From assembly GCA_016193065.1 (NCBI GenBank), contig JACPSX010000214.1, forward strand, positions 1 to 12,058: 12,058 nucleotides of DNA, given 5' to 3'. The notes below the pieces were generated by a model. The model did no database searches and was not told the origin of the DNA. It was given only the letters and a program-made list of their open reading frames with translations. The DNA comes from Candidatus Tectimicrobiota bacterium. GTDB taxonomy: Bacteria; JACPSX01. Below, in pieces: positions 1-6,061 of the stretch. Both the position numbers and the translations under genes were made by a program. Numbering within the stretch: position 1 is the first letter of the stretch; the number at the start of each line of letters is the position of its first letter.

Positions 1-787
1 CGTCCACATACTTGCAGACTTTGTCGAGGGAGGCGTAGGCATCCAGCAGGAAATCATCCATTCCCAGAGGGTAGTTGTAGAGAACCCGAATCCACCGCAG
101 GCCCTCGATTTGATTTAACTTTTCCAGGAGTTCCGCCAGGCCGATCTCTCCTCGCGCGTCTTTCCCGTAATAGTTGATGTCCTGGGCAATCAGGTTGATC
201 TCTCGCACCCCCTGATCTGCCAATCTCCGCGCTTCCTCAAGGATCACGCCAGCCGGGCGGCTGCGGAAGCGCCCCCGGATTTGCGGGATGACGCAGAACG
301 TGCAGGGCCGGGAACACCCCTCGGCGATCTTGAGGTAAGCCGTGTAGGATGGGGTGGCCAGGACCCGGGCCAGGGGCTTTTCATAGGCCATCAGGTGATG
401 AGAGTACACCTCGCGCCGGCCGTTGCCGTTTCCCACCAGTTCCGCGATCCGATCGTACTCGTTGGTTCCCAGGAAGAGATCCACCTCCGGGAGTTCCCGG
501 GCCAGTTCCCCCTTGTAGCGTTGCGAGAGGCAGCCGGTCACCACGATCTTTTGGCACGCACCTGATTCCTTGAGCCTTGAGACCTGCAAGATAGCGTCGA
601 TGGACTCCTTCTTGGCCGCTTCAATGAAGCCGCAAGTGTTCACAACGATCACCTGGGCCTCCTCGGTGCTCGAGGTAAGCTCGTAGCCCACCTCGGTGAG
701 CTTGGCCAGCATGATCTCGGAGTCGACCAGATTCTTGGGGCATCCCAGGGAGACCAGGGCCACCTTTTCCGTTGATTTTTCCGGCAT
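1..787 (-). CDS. rimO: Ribosomal protein S12 methylthiotransferase RimO, 3' end missing
   Basis: RimO is a radical-SAM enzyme with two [4Fe-4S] clusters that adds a methylthio group to an aspartate of ribosomal protein S12 in the cytoplasm. The visible 262 residues start with the hallmark SLGCPKN motif (Cys16). Cys52 (NTCGF) and Cys86 (TGCLSQ) complete the N-terminal cluster triad. The radical-SAM motif CSRPCTFC supplies Cys158, Cys162 and Cys165. The later stretch RVLYNYP is also RimO-like, and SLGCPKN favours RimO over MiaB. The family is usually about 430-450 residues, so the rest of the SAM barrel and the TRAM domain lie beyond the left edge. The ATG at 787 is chosen because SLGCPKN follows at the normal distance and a G-rich stretch lies about 12 bases upstream. 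It is divergent from the bolA unit. Confidence 0.95.
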   Translation of the reverse strand, partial: MPEKSTEKVALVSLGCPKNLVDSEIMLAKLTEVGYELTSSTEEAQVIVVNTCGFIEAAKKESIDAILQVSRLKESGACQKIVVTGCLSQRYKGELARELPEVDLFLGTNEYDRIAELVGNGNGRREVYSHHLMAYEKPLARVLATPSYTAYLKIAEGCSRPCTFCVIPQIRGRFRSRPAGVILEEARRLADQGVREINLIAQDINYYGKDARGEIGLAELLEKLNQIEGLRWIRVLYNYPLGMDDFLLDAYASLDKVCKYVD

Positions 788-836
788 TGTCGTTGATTTT
801 CCCCCCGGCAAATACGGGAAATCCCTGCGCAACGAA

Positions 837-865
837 CTATTACCAGCCGGGCTCCCCCCTGTCAA
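837..865 (-). promoter_or_regulatory. Putative promoter of rimO
   Basis: On the minus strand a perfect -35 TTGACA (865-860) is followed by a 17-base spacer and TAATAG (842-837) as a weak -10. Transcription would start near 830, giving a leader of roughly 40 bases before the rimO ATG. The -10 matches consensus poorly, so this is tentative. Confidence 0.4.
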
Positions 866-889
866 CGTCTTTCGCTGCCCAGAGCGGGC

Positions 890-918
890 TTGCCCCGGAT
901 GGATCCCCCCGTTATAAT
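890..918 (+). promoter_or_regulatory. Sigma70-like promoter of bolA-grxD
   Basis: A perfect -10 TATAAT (913-918) lies 17 bases after TTGCCC (890-895). The predicted start near 925 leaves about 140 bases of leader before the bolA ATG. It is back-to-back with the putative rimO promoter. Confidence 0.6.
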
Positions 919-988
919 CACGTGACCCTATGGTTGCGGACACCGGGTCTCGTTGATAACCTTGCTGGACCGGGTCAGGGTGTTTCTT

Positions 989-1003
989 CCAGAGAGCCTC
1001 TGG
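989..1003 (+). other. Small stem-loop in the bolA leader
   Basis: CCAGAG (989-994) and CTCTGG (998-1003) form a perfect 6-bp stem with a 3-base loop. No T-run follows, so it is not an intrinsic terminator. Apart from this hairpin and the two promoters I see nothing else in the 276-base gap between rimO and bolA. Confidence 0.35.
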
Positions 1004-1063
1004 CCGATTTAGGGGAGCCGAATGGAATGCAAGCATCCGCATCAGGGAAGGGGTGGAAGAGGG

Positions 1064-1315
1064 ATGATTACCCCGGAGGAAATTAAGGGGATTTTGGAGA
1101 GGGAAATCCCCGATTCGGTCGTGGAAGTCGGGGATATGACGGGGGGCGGGGATCACTTCCAGGTGATCGTGGTCTCCCCCGAATTTGAGGGCAAGAGGCT
1201 GGTGCAACAGCACCAGTTGGTTTACAAGGCGCTCGGGAAAGTCCTGGATGGAGATGCCATCCACGCCCTGGCTTTGAGAACGTACACCCCGGAGGCCTGG
1301 CAGGGTGCTCTCTGA
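1064..1315 (+). CDS. bolA: BolA/IbaG family Fe-S cluster partner protein
   Basis: This 83-residue protein matches the single-domain BolA fold. The variable loop GGGDHFQV carries His31, RLVQQHQLVYKAL carries His50, and IHAL carries His67. In studied members the HAL histidine and a loop His or Cys help bind a [2Fe-2S] cluster shared with a CGFS glutaredoxin, and such a glutaredoxin is the next gene. The ATG at 1064 is chosen because MITPEEIK is a normal BolA N-terminus and GGAAGAGGG lies just upstream. An in-frame ATG at 1022 would add 14 residues unlike the family. The role is probably Fe-S transfer or iron sensing in the cytoplasm. The short length suits IbaG/BolA2-type members more than the longer E. 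coli BolA, so the symbol denotes the family only. Confidence 0.9.
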   Translation: MITPEEIKGILEREIPDSVVEVGDMTGGGDHFQVIVVSPEFEGKRLVQQHQLVYKALGKVLDGDAIHALALRTYTPEAWQGAL

Positions 1316-1374
1316 GCGGCGCCACGGGATTCGCACGAATCAAGAACCAGACACTCTTGGAAGAGGGAAAAATC

Positions 1375-1701
1375 ATGGCAAGTGACGTGATGGAAAGAAT
1401 CAAGTCGGACGTGGAAGGGAACAAGATCATCCTCTACATCAAGGGGACCAAAGAAATGCCCATGTGCGGTTTTTCCGCGGCCACAGTGGGTCTGTTTCAG
1501 TCCCTGGAGGTTCCCTTCAAGACGGTCGATGTTCTGGCGGATTCGGAGATCCGGGAGGCCATCAAGGAGTACACGAACTGGCCCACGATTCCCCAAGTGT
1601 TCATCAATGGGGAATTCATCGGGGGTTGCGATATCGTCCACGAAATGCACGAGAGGGGGGAACTGGAGCCTCTGGTAAAAGCTGCTGTCGGCGGTAAGTA
1701 G
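1375..1701 (+). CDS. grxD: Monothiol CGFS glutaredoxin (Grx4 type)
   Basis: A 108-residue single-domain monothiol glutaredoxin. It shows the KGTKEMPMCGFS active-site segment with CGFS at residues 31-34, the cis-proline region WPTIPQVFINGEFIGG, and the glutathione-binding GGCDI motif. Family members hold a glutathione-ligated [2Fe-2S] cluster between two subunits, or with a BolA partner, and pass it to client proteins. The ATG at 1375 has GGAAGAGGG seven bases upstream; an in-frame TTG at 1357 has no such support. It lies 59 bases after bolA without a visible promoter between, and a terminator follows, so the two genes are read as one transcript. The domain is complete and nothing looks truncated. 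Confidence 0.96.
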   Translation: MASDVMERIKSDVEGNKIILYIKGTKEMPMCGFSAATVGLFQSLEVPFKTVDVLADSEIREAIKEYTNWPTIPQVFINGEFIGGCDIVHEMHERGELEPLVKAAVGGK

Positions 1702-1728
1702 CCTCACACCCGATTCCAGAACAGGAAG

Positions 1729-1769
1729 AGGCCCTGGAGTTGTGAAAAGCTCCGGGGCCTTTTCGTTTT
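1729..1769 (+). terminator. Rho-independent terminator of bolA-grxD
   Basis: An 11-bp stem, AGGCCCTGGAG (1729-1739) with CTCCGGGGCCT (1750-1760), has one G-T wobble and a 10-base loop. It is followed directly by TTTCGTTTT. It begins 27 bases after the grxD stop. Confidence 0.9.
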
Positions 1770-1847
1770 CGGGGATCTTGATTTCTAAATCACATAGCGG
1801 TTGGCCTTTTCCCGAAGATGCCACCCTACTGCAACGCACAGAGGAGA

Positions 1848-1877
1848 TTGACAGGGAAGAGATTGGGTAAGTACTAT
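1848..1877 (+). promoter_or_regulatory. Sigma70-like promoter of the GHMP kinase gene
   Basis: A perfect -35 TTGACA (1848-1853) and TACTAT (1872-1877) are separated by 18 bases. The predicted start near 1884 gives a leader of about 44 bases, ending in a GGAGGGAG ribosome-binding site before the ATG at 1928. Confidence 0.6.
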
Positions 1878-1927
1878 GGGCATGCATTCATCGCATTTTG
1901 CTCTCGTCATCTTGAAATGGAGGGAGA

Positions 1928-2941
1928 ATGATCTACGCCTCTGCGCCAACCCGCATCGATTTCGCGGGCGGAACCCTGGATATTCCTCCGCTCTATCTCT
2001 TTGTTTCTCCCTGTTACACGATCAACCTGGCCATTGATCTCAAAGCGAAGGTCACGCTGAAGCGACGCCGGAATCAAAAGATCCACTGGGTTTCCAGGGA
2101 CCAAAGGGTAAAGGCCTCTTGGGCGTCCTCGCGCTCCGTTACCTGGCGCGGCGCTCCTTTCCAGGAGCTCATGGGACGCCTGATCCGATCCTTCGACCCT
2201 CTGCCGGGCTGCGAAATGGTCACCGACTGTGCGGCCCCGGCCGGAGCAGGGACCGGAGGCTCTTCGGCCCTGACGATTGCCGCCACCGCTGCCCTCACCA
2301 CTTTGAAAGGGGAGCGGTTTTCCAGTCGCGGAGCCCTGATTGAATACGCCAAGGGGATCGAGACCCAGGCCATCCACGTCCCCACGGGTTACCAGGACTA
2401 CATTGCGGCTGTTTACGGAGGGGCAAGCCTCATTGAGTTCTCGGTAGAAGGAGTGAAGCGCCGCCCCCTGGCCAGCCGCTCCTTCCTGAAAGAACTGGAG
2501 AAACACTTGTTGCTGGTTTATATGGGCAAGCCGCGCTTCTCCGGAGCGAATAACTGGGAGCTGTTCCGGCGCTACTTTGACCGGGACCGCAAGGTGAACC
2601 GCTTTTTCCACGACCTCCGGGACAACGCCATCGTTATGAAGGAGGCTTTCGAACAGGAAGACATCCCTGCTGTCGCCCGGGGTCTCGACCGGGACTGGAA
2701 GACCCGCAAGCGCATGCTGCCGGCCATGACCACCCCGGCCATCGAGCGCTGGATTCAGGAAGCTCGCCGCCAGGGGGCGATGGGGGCGCGGGTGTGCGGA
2801 GCGGGAGGCGGCGGTTGCCTGGCCATGATCATCGATCCCGATCAGCGGGCGCAACTCCACGCTCTGGCCGAGTCACACGGAGTCCGAGTGCTTCCGGTAA
2901 AGATCGTCCATCACGGCCTTCGGGTGAAACGGATGGAGTGA
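1928..2941 (+). CDS. GHMP-family sugar kinase (heptose-7-phosphate-kinase-like)
   Basis: A 337-residue cytoplasmic small-molecule kinase of the GHMP fold. The N-terminal substrate motif APTRIDFAGGTLD (6-18), the glycine/serine-rich ATP loop PAGAGTGGSSA (104-114) and the C-terminal glycine motif VCGAGGGGCLAM (289-300) are all present in the right order. TGYQDYIAAVYGG (153-165) resembles the conserved QD segment of HddA-like D-glycero-D-manno-heptose 7-phosphate kinases and fucokinase-related enzymes. GGAGGGAG before the ATG supports the start. The gene has its own promoter and ends 18 bases from a convergent gene. No heptose isomerase, nucleotidyltransferase or phosphatase is adjacent, so the true sugar substrate is open. 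The family call is firm and the substrate is inference. Confidence 0.85.
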   Translation: MIYASAPTRIDFAGGTLDIPPLYLFVSPCYTINLAIDLKAKVTLKRRRNQKIHWVSRDQRVKASWASSRSVTWRGAPFQELMGRLIRSFDPLPGCEMVTDCAAPAGAGTGGSSALTIAATAALTTLKGERFSSRGALIEYAKGIETQAIHVPTGYQDYIAAVYGGASLIEFSVEGVKRRPLASRSFLKELEKHLLLVYMGKPRFSGANNWELFRRYFDRDRKVNRFFHDLRDNAIVMKEAFEQEDIPAVARGLDRDWKTRKRMLPAMTTPAIERWIQEARRQGAMGARVCGAGGGGCLAMIIDPDQRAQLHALAESHGVRVLPVKIVHHGLRVKRME

Positions 2942-2959
2942 GAGTTTGCGCACGGAGGG

Positions 2960-3967
2960 TCAGTACAAGGAGGCAACGAACCCTGAGTCCTCCAGTTGTT
3001 TCACCAGGCTCGCGTCGATAAACTCTTCGGGTTTCGCCTGGCGCGCTTTAGGTTCCTGTTCCTTCACAAAGTCCAGGACCGTTTGAATGGCCTCCGGATG
3101 CGGAATGGGGGCCTTGTTCAGGTAGGTTTCAATAAATATCTTGTAGCTGTACTCCAGGATCTCGTCGTCCTTGACCCTCGTGTACTTGGACATGACGCTC
3201 TTGGTGAAGGCCTTATCGCGCTTGGCCCTTGCGATCCCCGCCACGTACCCCTTCAAGAAATCCAGGACGAGACTCCGATCTCTCTGGATCAGCTTCTGGG
3301 AGCCCAGGAGCAAGGACTGGTCGTAGGGGATGTTCAAAGTTCCCAGGTCCACCAGAGCATTGAATCCCCGCTTTTGGACTTGCAGGTTCAGGGGGGCGGG
3401 AAGATAGCCGCCCTGGATCTGCCTGCTCTGCATGGCCGCGAAGGCTTCCGGAATCCCTCCCATCTGGCGGATCGCCACGTCGGTGTTTGGATTGAGTCCC
3501 AGGCGCTGCAGGGCCATCAGGGTTCCCAGATGAGGTGTGGTGCCAAAGCGGCTAATCCCCAGAGTCTTCCCCTTCAGGTCGGCCGCCGTCTTGATCTCGG
3601 GAAGCACCATCAAGGAGGCGACAAACGTGTAGGTGTGGGTGGCGATGGCGACCACGCTGCCTCCGCTCAAGCGGGCTCTCACCAAGGATTCTCCGGAGGA
3701 CATGGTAATCGGGGCTTCGCCAGCCAGCAGGACAGCCACCGCTTTGGAGCCTCCGGCAATATAGGCTAAGGTTACGTTGACCCCGTACTTGGCGAAGGAC
3801 TGGGATTCCTGGGCGACCCACAGGGCGGTGAAAGCGCCGCTGGTGGAAGTGAAGGAGGCTGTAATGGACTTCTCCCCGTACGCCCGGGCGGATGGAGCCA
3901 AAATCAGGAGTGCGGCAAACCAAAACACGGGCACGTTTGACAGGACCTTTAGACACTTTCCCATCAT
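2960..3967 (-). CDS. NMT1/SsuA/TauA-like ABC transporter substrate-binding protein
   Basis: A 335-residue secreted periplasmic binding protein. Residues 1-29 form a signal peptide: basic start, hydrophobic VPVFWFAALLILAPS, then ARA as a likely signal peptidase I site after Ala29. The mature part has the usual features of this family: an N-terminal strand leading to TSGAFTALWVAQESQSFAKYGVNV, AGGSKAVAVLLAGEAPI, the hinge-proximal segment TAADLKGKTLGISRFGT, and PEAFAAMQSRQIQGGYL. Relatives bind thiamine precursors, sulfonates, nitrate or aromatic acids; the ligand here cannot be read from sequence. There is no permease or ATPase gene nearby, so it is an orphan. The tandem ATGs at 3967 and 3964 follow GGGGGGAAAAC; an in-frame GTG at 4003 adds a tail that would spoil the signal peptide. 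It lies downstream of ino1 on the same strand. Confidence 0.88.
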   Translation of the reverse strand: MMGKCLKVLSNVPVFWFAALLILAPSARAYGEKSITASFTSTSGAFTALWVAQESQSFAKYGVNVTLAYIAGGSKAVAVLLAGEAPITMSSGESLVRARLSGGSVVAIATHTYTFVASLMVLPEIKTAADLKGKTLGISRFGTTPHLGTLMALQRLGLNPNTDVAIRQMGGIPEAFAAMQSRQIQGGYLPAPLNLQVQKRGFNALVDLGTLNIPYDQSLLLGSQKLIQRDRSLVLDFLKGYVAGIARAKRDKAFTKSVMSKYTRVKDDEILEYSYKIFIETYLNKAPIPHPEAIQTVLDFVKEQEPKARQAKPEEFIDASLVKQLEDSGFVASLY

Positions 3968-4013
3968 GATGTTTTCCCCCCCTGGCGGCCAGATCTTCAG
4001 CACTGTGTCCGGG

Positions 4014-4043
4014 AGACTAAGGCACCCGGCACCCGGGTGTCAA
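4014..4043 (-). promoter_or_regulatory. Possible promoter of the substrate-binding protein gene
   Basis: On the minus strand TTGACA (4043-4038) is perfect. At 18 bases the best -10 is TAGTCT (4019-4014), which matches only half the consensus. Transcription from it would begin about 40 bases upstream of the start codon. Weak on its own. Confidence 0.3.
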
Positions 4044-4057
4044 CGGGAATTTCCCGT
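4030..4057. repeat. Two adjacent palindromes between ino1 and the binding-protein gene
   Basis: CACCCGGGTG (4030-4039) is a perfect 10-bp palindrome. ACGGGAATTTCCCGT (4043-4057) is a 15-bp palindrome with a one-base centre. The second abuts the -35 of the possible promoter for the binding-protein gene, so it could be an operator. In RNA, read leftward from ino1, it would also form a strong hairpin just after the stop codon, but no T-run follows. Confidence 0.55.
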
Positions 4058-4065
4058 GAACCCGG

Positions 4066-5166
4066 CTAAAGGGATTCGCTCTGCCCCGAGATGAAGCGCT
4101 CCACCATGTCCCGCGCCTGCACGTCGGTGAGCTGCCGGGGGGGATGCTTCATGAAGTAAGAGGATACGCCCTGAAGAGCGCCGGAGACGCCCCGGTCCAG
4201 GGCCAGTTTGCAGCAGCGGATGGCGTCAATCGTCACGCCTCCGCTGTTGGGAGAATCCTCCACGGAGAGCCGCAGCTCGAGCTCGATGGGGATGTCCCCG
4301 AAGATTCGCCCTTCCATGCGGATGAAGGCGACCTTGTTGTCCTTTTGCCAGGGGACATAATCGCTGGGGCTGATGTGGATGTTCTGGGCATCGAGGGGAA
4401 CTTCGAGCTGGGATTGGACCGCCTCGGTCTTGGAGACCTTTTTGAACTTCAGGCGGCTGCGGTTGAGCATGTTGAGAAAATCCGTGTTTCCCCCCGTGTT
4501 GAGCTGGTAGGTGCGGTCCATTTTCACCCCGCGGTCCGAGAAGAGCTTGGTCAAGACACGGTGGGTGATGGTGGCTCCGAGCTGGGACTTGACGTCATCT
4601 CCCACAATGGGGAGGCCGGCTTCCCGGAAGCGGGACTCCCAGGGGGGGTCTGAAACGATAAAGACGGGAATACAATTGATCAGGGCGACCCGGGCCTGCA
4701 GGCAGCATTCCGCGTAAAACCGCGACGCCTCCTCGGATCCCACGGGGAGATAGTTGACCAGAATCTTGGCACCGCTCTTCTTCAGTTCGGAGACGACGTC
4801 GCACGGCGGCATGTCGGAGGGTACGAAGACCCGATCCCGGGGAAACTCCTTCATGTGATCGGAATAGCCGTCCAGGATGTGGCCCATCTGCACCGTGACC
4901 CCCTTGTGGGGTACCTGGGGGAAGAAGACCTTCGTGCAGTTGGGAGGCGCGAAGATGGCCTCGCTCAGGTCCCGGCCCACCTTGCGCTGGTCGATGTCGA
5001 AGGCAGCCACCACCTCGATGTCCTCGGGTTGGTAACCTCCAATCTCGCGGTGCATGAGGCCCACAGCATCCTGGGGGTTTCCGTTCCGGTAGTATTCAAT
5101 GCCCTGAATGAGTGCGCTGGCACAATTCCCTACCCCGACAATCGCAATCTTAATCTTGCTTCCCAT
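4066..5166 (-). CDS. ino1: myo-Inositol-1-phosphate synthase
   Basis: This NAD-dependent enzyme (EC 5.5.1.4) converts glucose 6-phosphate to 1L-myo-inositol 1-phosphate, the only de novo route to inositol. The 366-residue protein matches the short archaeal/actinobacterial form in length and motifs. It has the Rossmann loop GVGNCAS (11-17), SDMPPCDVVSELKKSGAKILVNYLP, the strongly conserved GDDVKSQLGATITHR (about 189-203), LNTGGNTDFLNM (about 222-233), PSDYVPW and DSPNSGGV. All are close to mycobacterial Ino1 as I remember it. The ATG at 5166 is preceded by AGGAGGAG eight bases away; a GTG directly before it (5169) is possible. It has its own promoter about 165 bases upstream. No inositol monophosphatase or phospholipid synthase is in view, so the product could feed lipids, a solute or a thiol. 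Confidence 0.95.
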   Translation of the reverse strand: MGSKIKIAIVGVGNCASALIQGIEYYRNGNPQDAVGLMHREIGGYQPEDIEVVAAFDIDQRKVGRDLSEAIFAPPNCTKVFFPQVPHKGVTVQMGHILDGYSDHMKEFPRDRVFVPSDMPPCDVVSELKKSGAKILVNYLPVGSEEASRFYAECCLQARVALINCIPVFIVSDPPWESRFREAGLPIVGDDVKSQLGATITHRVLTKLFSDRGVKMDRTYQLNTGGNTDFLNMLNRSRLKFKKVSKTEAVQSQLEVPLDAQNIHISPSDYVPWQKDNKVAFIRMEGRIFGDIPIELELRLSVEDSPNSGGVTIDAIRCCKLALDRGVSGALQGVSSYFMKHPPRQLTDVQARDMVERFISGQSESL

Positions 5167-5327
5167 CACTCTCTCCTCCTTTGGTCGAAGCTCGCCCAGG
5201 AAGCACGGAGTGAAGTTGCCTTGTGCTGAAGGTCGGTCAATTTGGATCTGGAATCATCCCGCCCGGCGGTTCATAGGTCCTGTCAATCGGGTAGAAACAA
5301 ACGCATGAGAACCTTTTCACCCCATGA

Positions 5328-5340
5328 GATCAATTTGATC
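5328..5340. promoter_or_regulatory. Palindromic operator candidate at the ino1 promoter
   Basis: GATCAA (5328-5333) and TTGATC (5335-5340) form a perfect inverted repeat with a one-base centre. It touches the -10 element and covers the predicted transcription start of ino1, where a bound repressor would block polymerase. The regulator is unknown. Confidence 0.45.
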
Positions 5341-5367
5341 ATAATACAGCCGCGCCCTTAATTTCAA
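5338..5367 (-). promoter_or_regulatory. Putative promoter of ino1
   Basis: On the minus strand TTGAAA (5367-5362) is separated by 18 bases from TATGAT (5343-5338); each differs from consensus by one base. It starts 14 bases past the stop of the HD-domain gene. The leader to the ino1 start is unusually long, about 165 bases. I recognise no known riboswitch in it; only a short GC-rich inverted repeat at 5259-5269 stands out. Confidence 0.55.
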
Positions 5368-5380
5368 CGATATTTTGCCC

Positions 5381-5953
5381 TTACGGGGAGGTCTGGGGGG
5401 CCAGTCCCAGATCTGCGGCAATCCCGCTCATGGCCTGGATGACGAAGGCGATGTGCTCGTTCAAATCGACGCCGAGATCCGTAGCTCCCTGAACGATATC
5501 TTCCCGGTTCACGGAGCGGGCAAATGCTTTGTCTTTCAGCATCTTGCGCACCGAAGGGGGATCTACTTCAGCCAGGCTCTTGCCGGGCTTGACGAGGGCC
5601 ACGGCCACAATGAAGCCCGCCAGCTCATCGACCGCAAAAAGGGTCTTGTCCAGCAAACTCAGGCAGGGGACTCCCAGATACTCGGCGTGGGCCTTGATGG
5701 CGTAAATCATCTCCTCCGGATAGCCCTGCTCCTGCAGGATCCCGACCCCCACCATGGGGTGTTTGTCGGGGGTGGGGTTTTGCTCGTAGTCGAAGTCGTG
5801 CAGGAGGCCCGTGATTCCCCAGAGTTCTTCGTCTTCTCCGAACTTGCGGGCATAGGCCCGCATGGCGGCCTCTACAGCCAGGGCGTGCTTTCGCAGGTTC
5901 GGGGTTTTTGTGTAGGTGTAGAGCAGGTCCAGAGCCTGCTGCCGGGTTTTCAT
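5381..5953 (-). CDS. HD-superfamily hydrolase
   Basis: A 190-residue single-domain predicted metal-dependent phosphohydrolase. The HD signature is intact: KHALAVEAAM supplies the first histidine, LLHDFDYEQ the paired His-Asp, then HPMVG, and AHAEYLGVP a further histidine. The downstream segments FAVDELAGFIVAVALVKP and MLKDKAFARSVNREDI are typical of a widespread uncharacterised bacterial HD family of this length. The substrate is unknown. MKTRQQAL at 5953 matches the family N-terminus, but the ribosome-binding site there is poor. A GTG at 5971 has AAGGGA just upstream and would add six residues, so the start is uncertain. The gene is divergent from lutA and precedes ino1 on the same strand, though ino1 appears to have its own promoter. 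Confidence 0.87.
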   Translation of the reverse strand: MKTRQQALDLLYTYTKTPNLRKHALAVEAAMRAYARKFGEDEELWGITGLLHDFDYEQNPTPDKHPMVGVGILQEQGYPEEMIYAIKAHAEYLGVPCLSLLDKTLFAVDELAGFIVAVALVKPGKSLAEVDPPSVRKMLKDKAFARSVNREDIVQGATDLGVDLNEHIAFVIQAMSGIAADLGLAPQTSP

Positions 5954-6011
5954 GCCCACAGGATACCACACGATTCCCTTCGCAAACAGAGAGGCCGGAC
6001 GGGATCGGGGA

Positions 6012-6027
6012 GTTACGGAAGTGTAAC
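6012..6027. promoter_or_regulatory. Inverted repeat at the lutA -35 region
   Basis: GTTAC (6012-6016), six bases, GTAAC (6023-6027). The right arm overlaps the predicted -35 of the lut promoter, a typical place for a transcription-factor site. The region between HD gene and lutA is only 106 bases, so the site could also affect the divergent gene. Confidence 0.4.
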
Positions 6028-6050
6028 CATCCCGGGCTCTGTGCTATGAT
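6022..6050 (+). promoter_or_regulatory. Extended -10 promoter of the lut operon
   Basis: TGCTATGAT (6042-6050) is an extended -10 (TGn plus TATGAT, one mismatch to consensus). The -35 region at 17 bases, TGTAAC, is poor, as is usual for extended -10 promoters. Transcription would begin near 6057, only about three bases before the lutA ATG. Confidence 0.5.
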
Positions 6051-6061
6051 CAGGACATCAT
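6046..6061. promoter_or_regulatory. Inverted repeat across the lutA start
   Basis: ATGAT (6046-6050), six bases, ATCAT (6057-6061). It spans the -10, the predicted transcription start and the first bases of lutA. It has the same 5-N6-5 geometry as the repeat at 6012-6027 but different half-sites. Confidence 0.3.

Noticed and set aside
1222-1887. Long minus-strand open frame (221 codons) opposite grxD and part of bolA
   Set aside because: It runs antisense across two well-supported genes and the terminator, and its translation resembles no protein; it reflects GC-rich codon structure.
1907-2860. Minus-strand open frame of 317 codons opposite the GHMP kinase gene
   Set aside because: The plus-strand frame has all GHMP motifs, a promoter and a ribosome-binding site; the antisense frame has low-complexity composition and no motif.
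2996-3769. Plus-strand open frame of 257 codons opposite the binding-protein gene
   Set aside because: Antisense shadow; the minus-strand protein has a signal peptide and family motifs.
5375-6049. Plus-strand open frame of 224 codons opposite the HD-domain gene
   Set aside because: The minus strand encodes an intact HD signature; this frame shows none and has a repetitive Gly/Val/Gln-rich composition.
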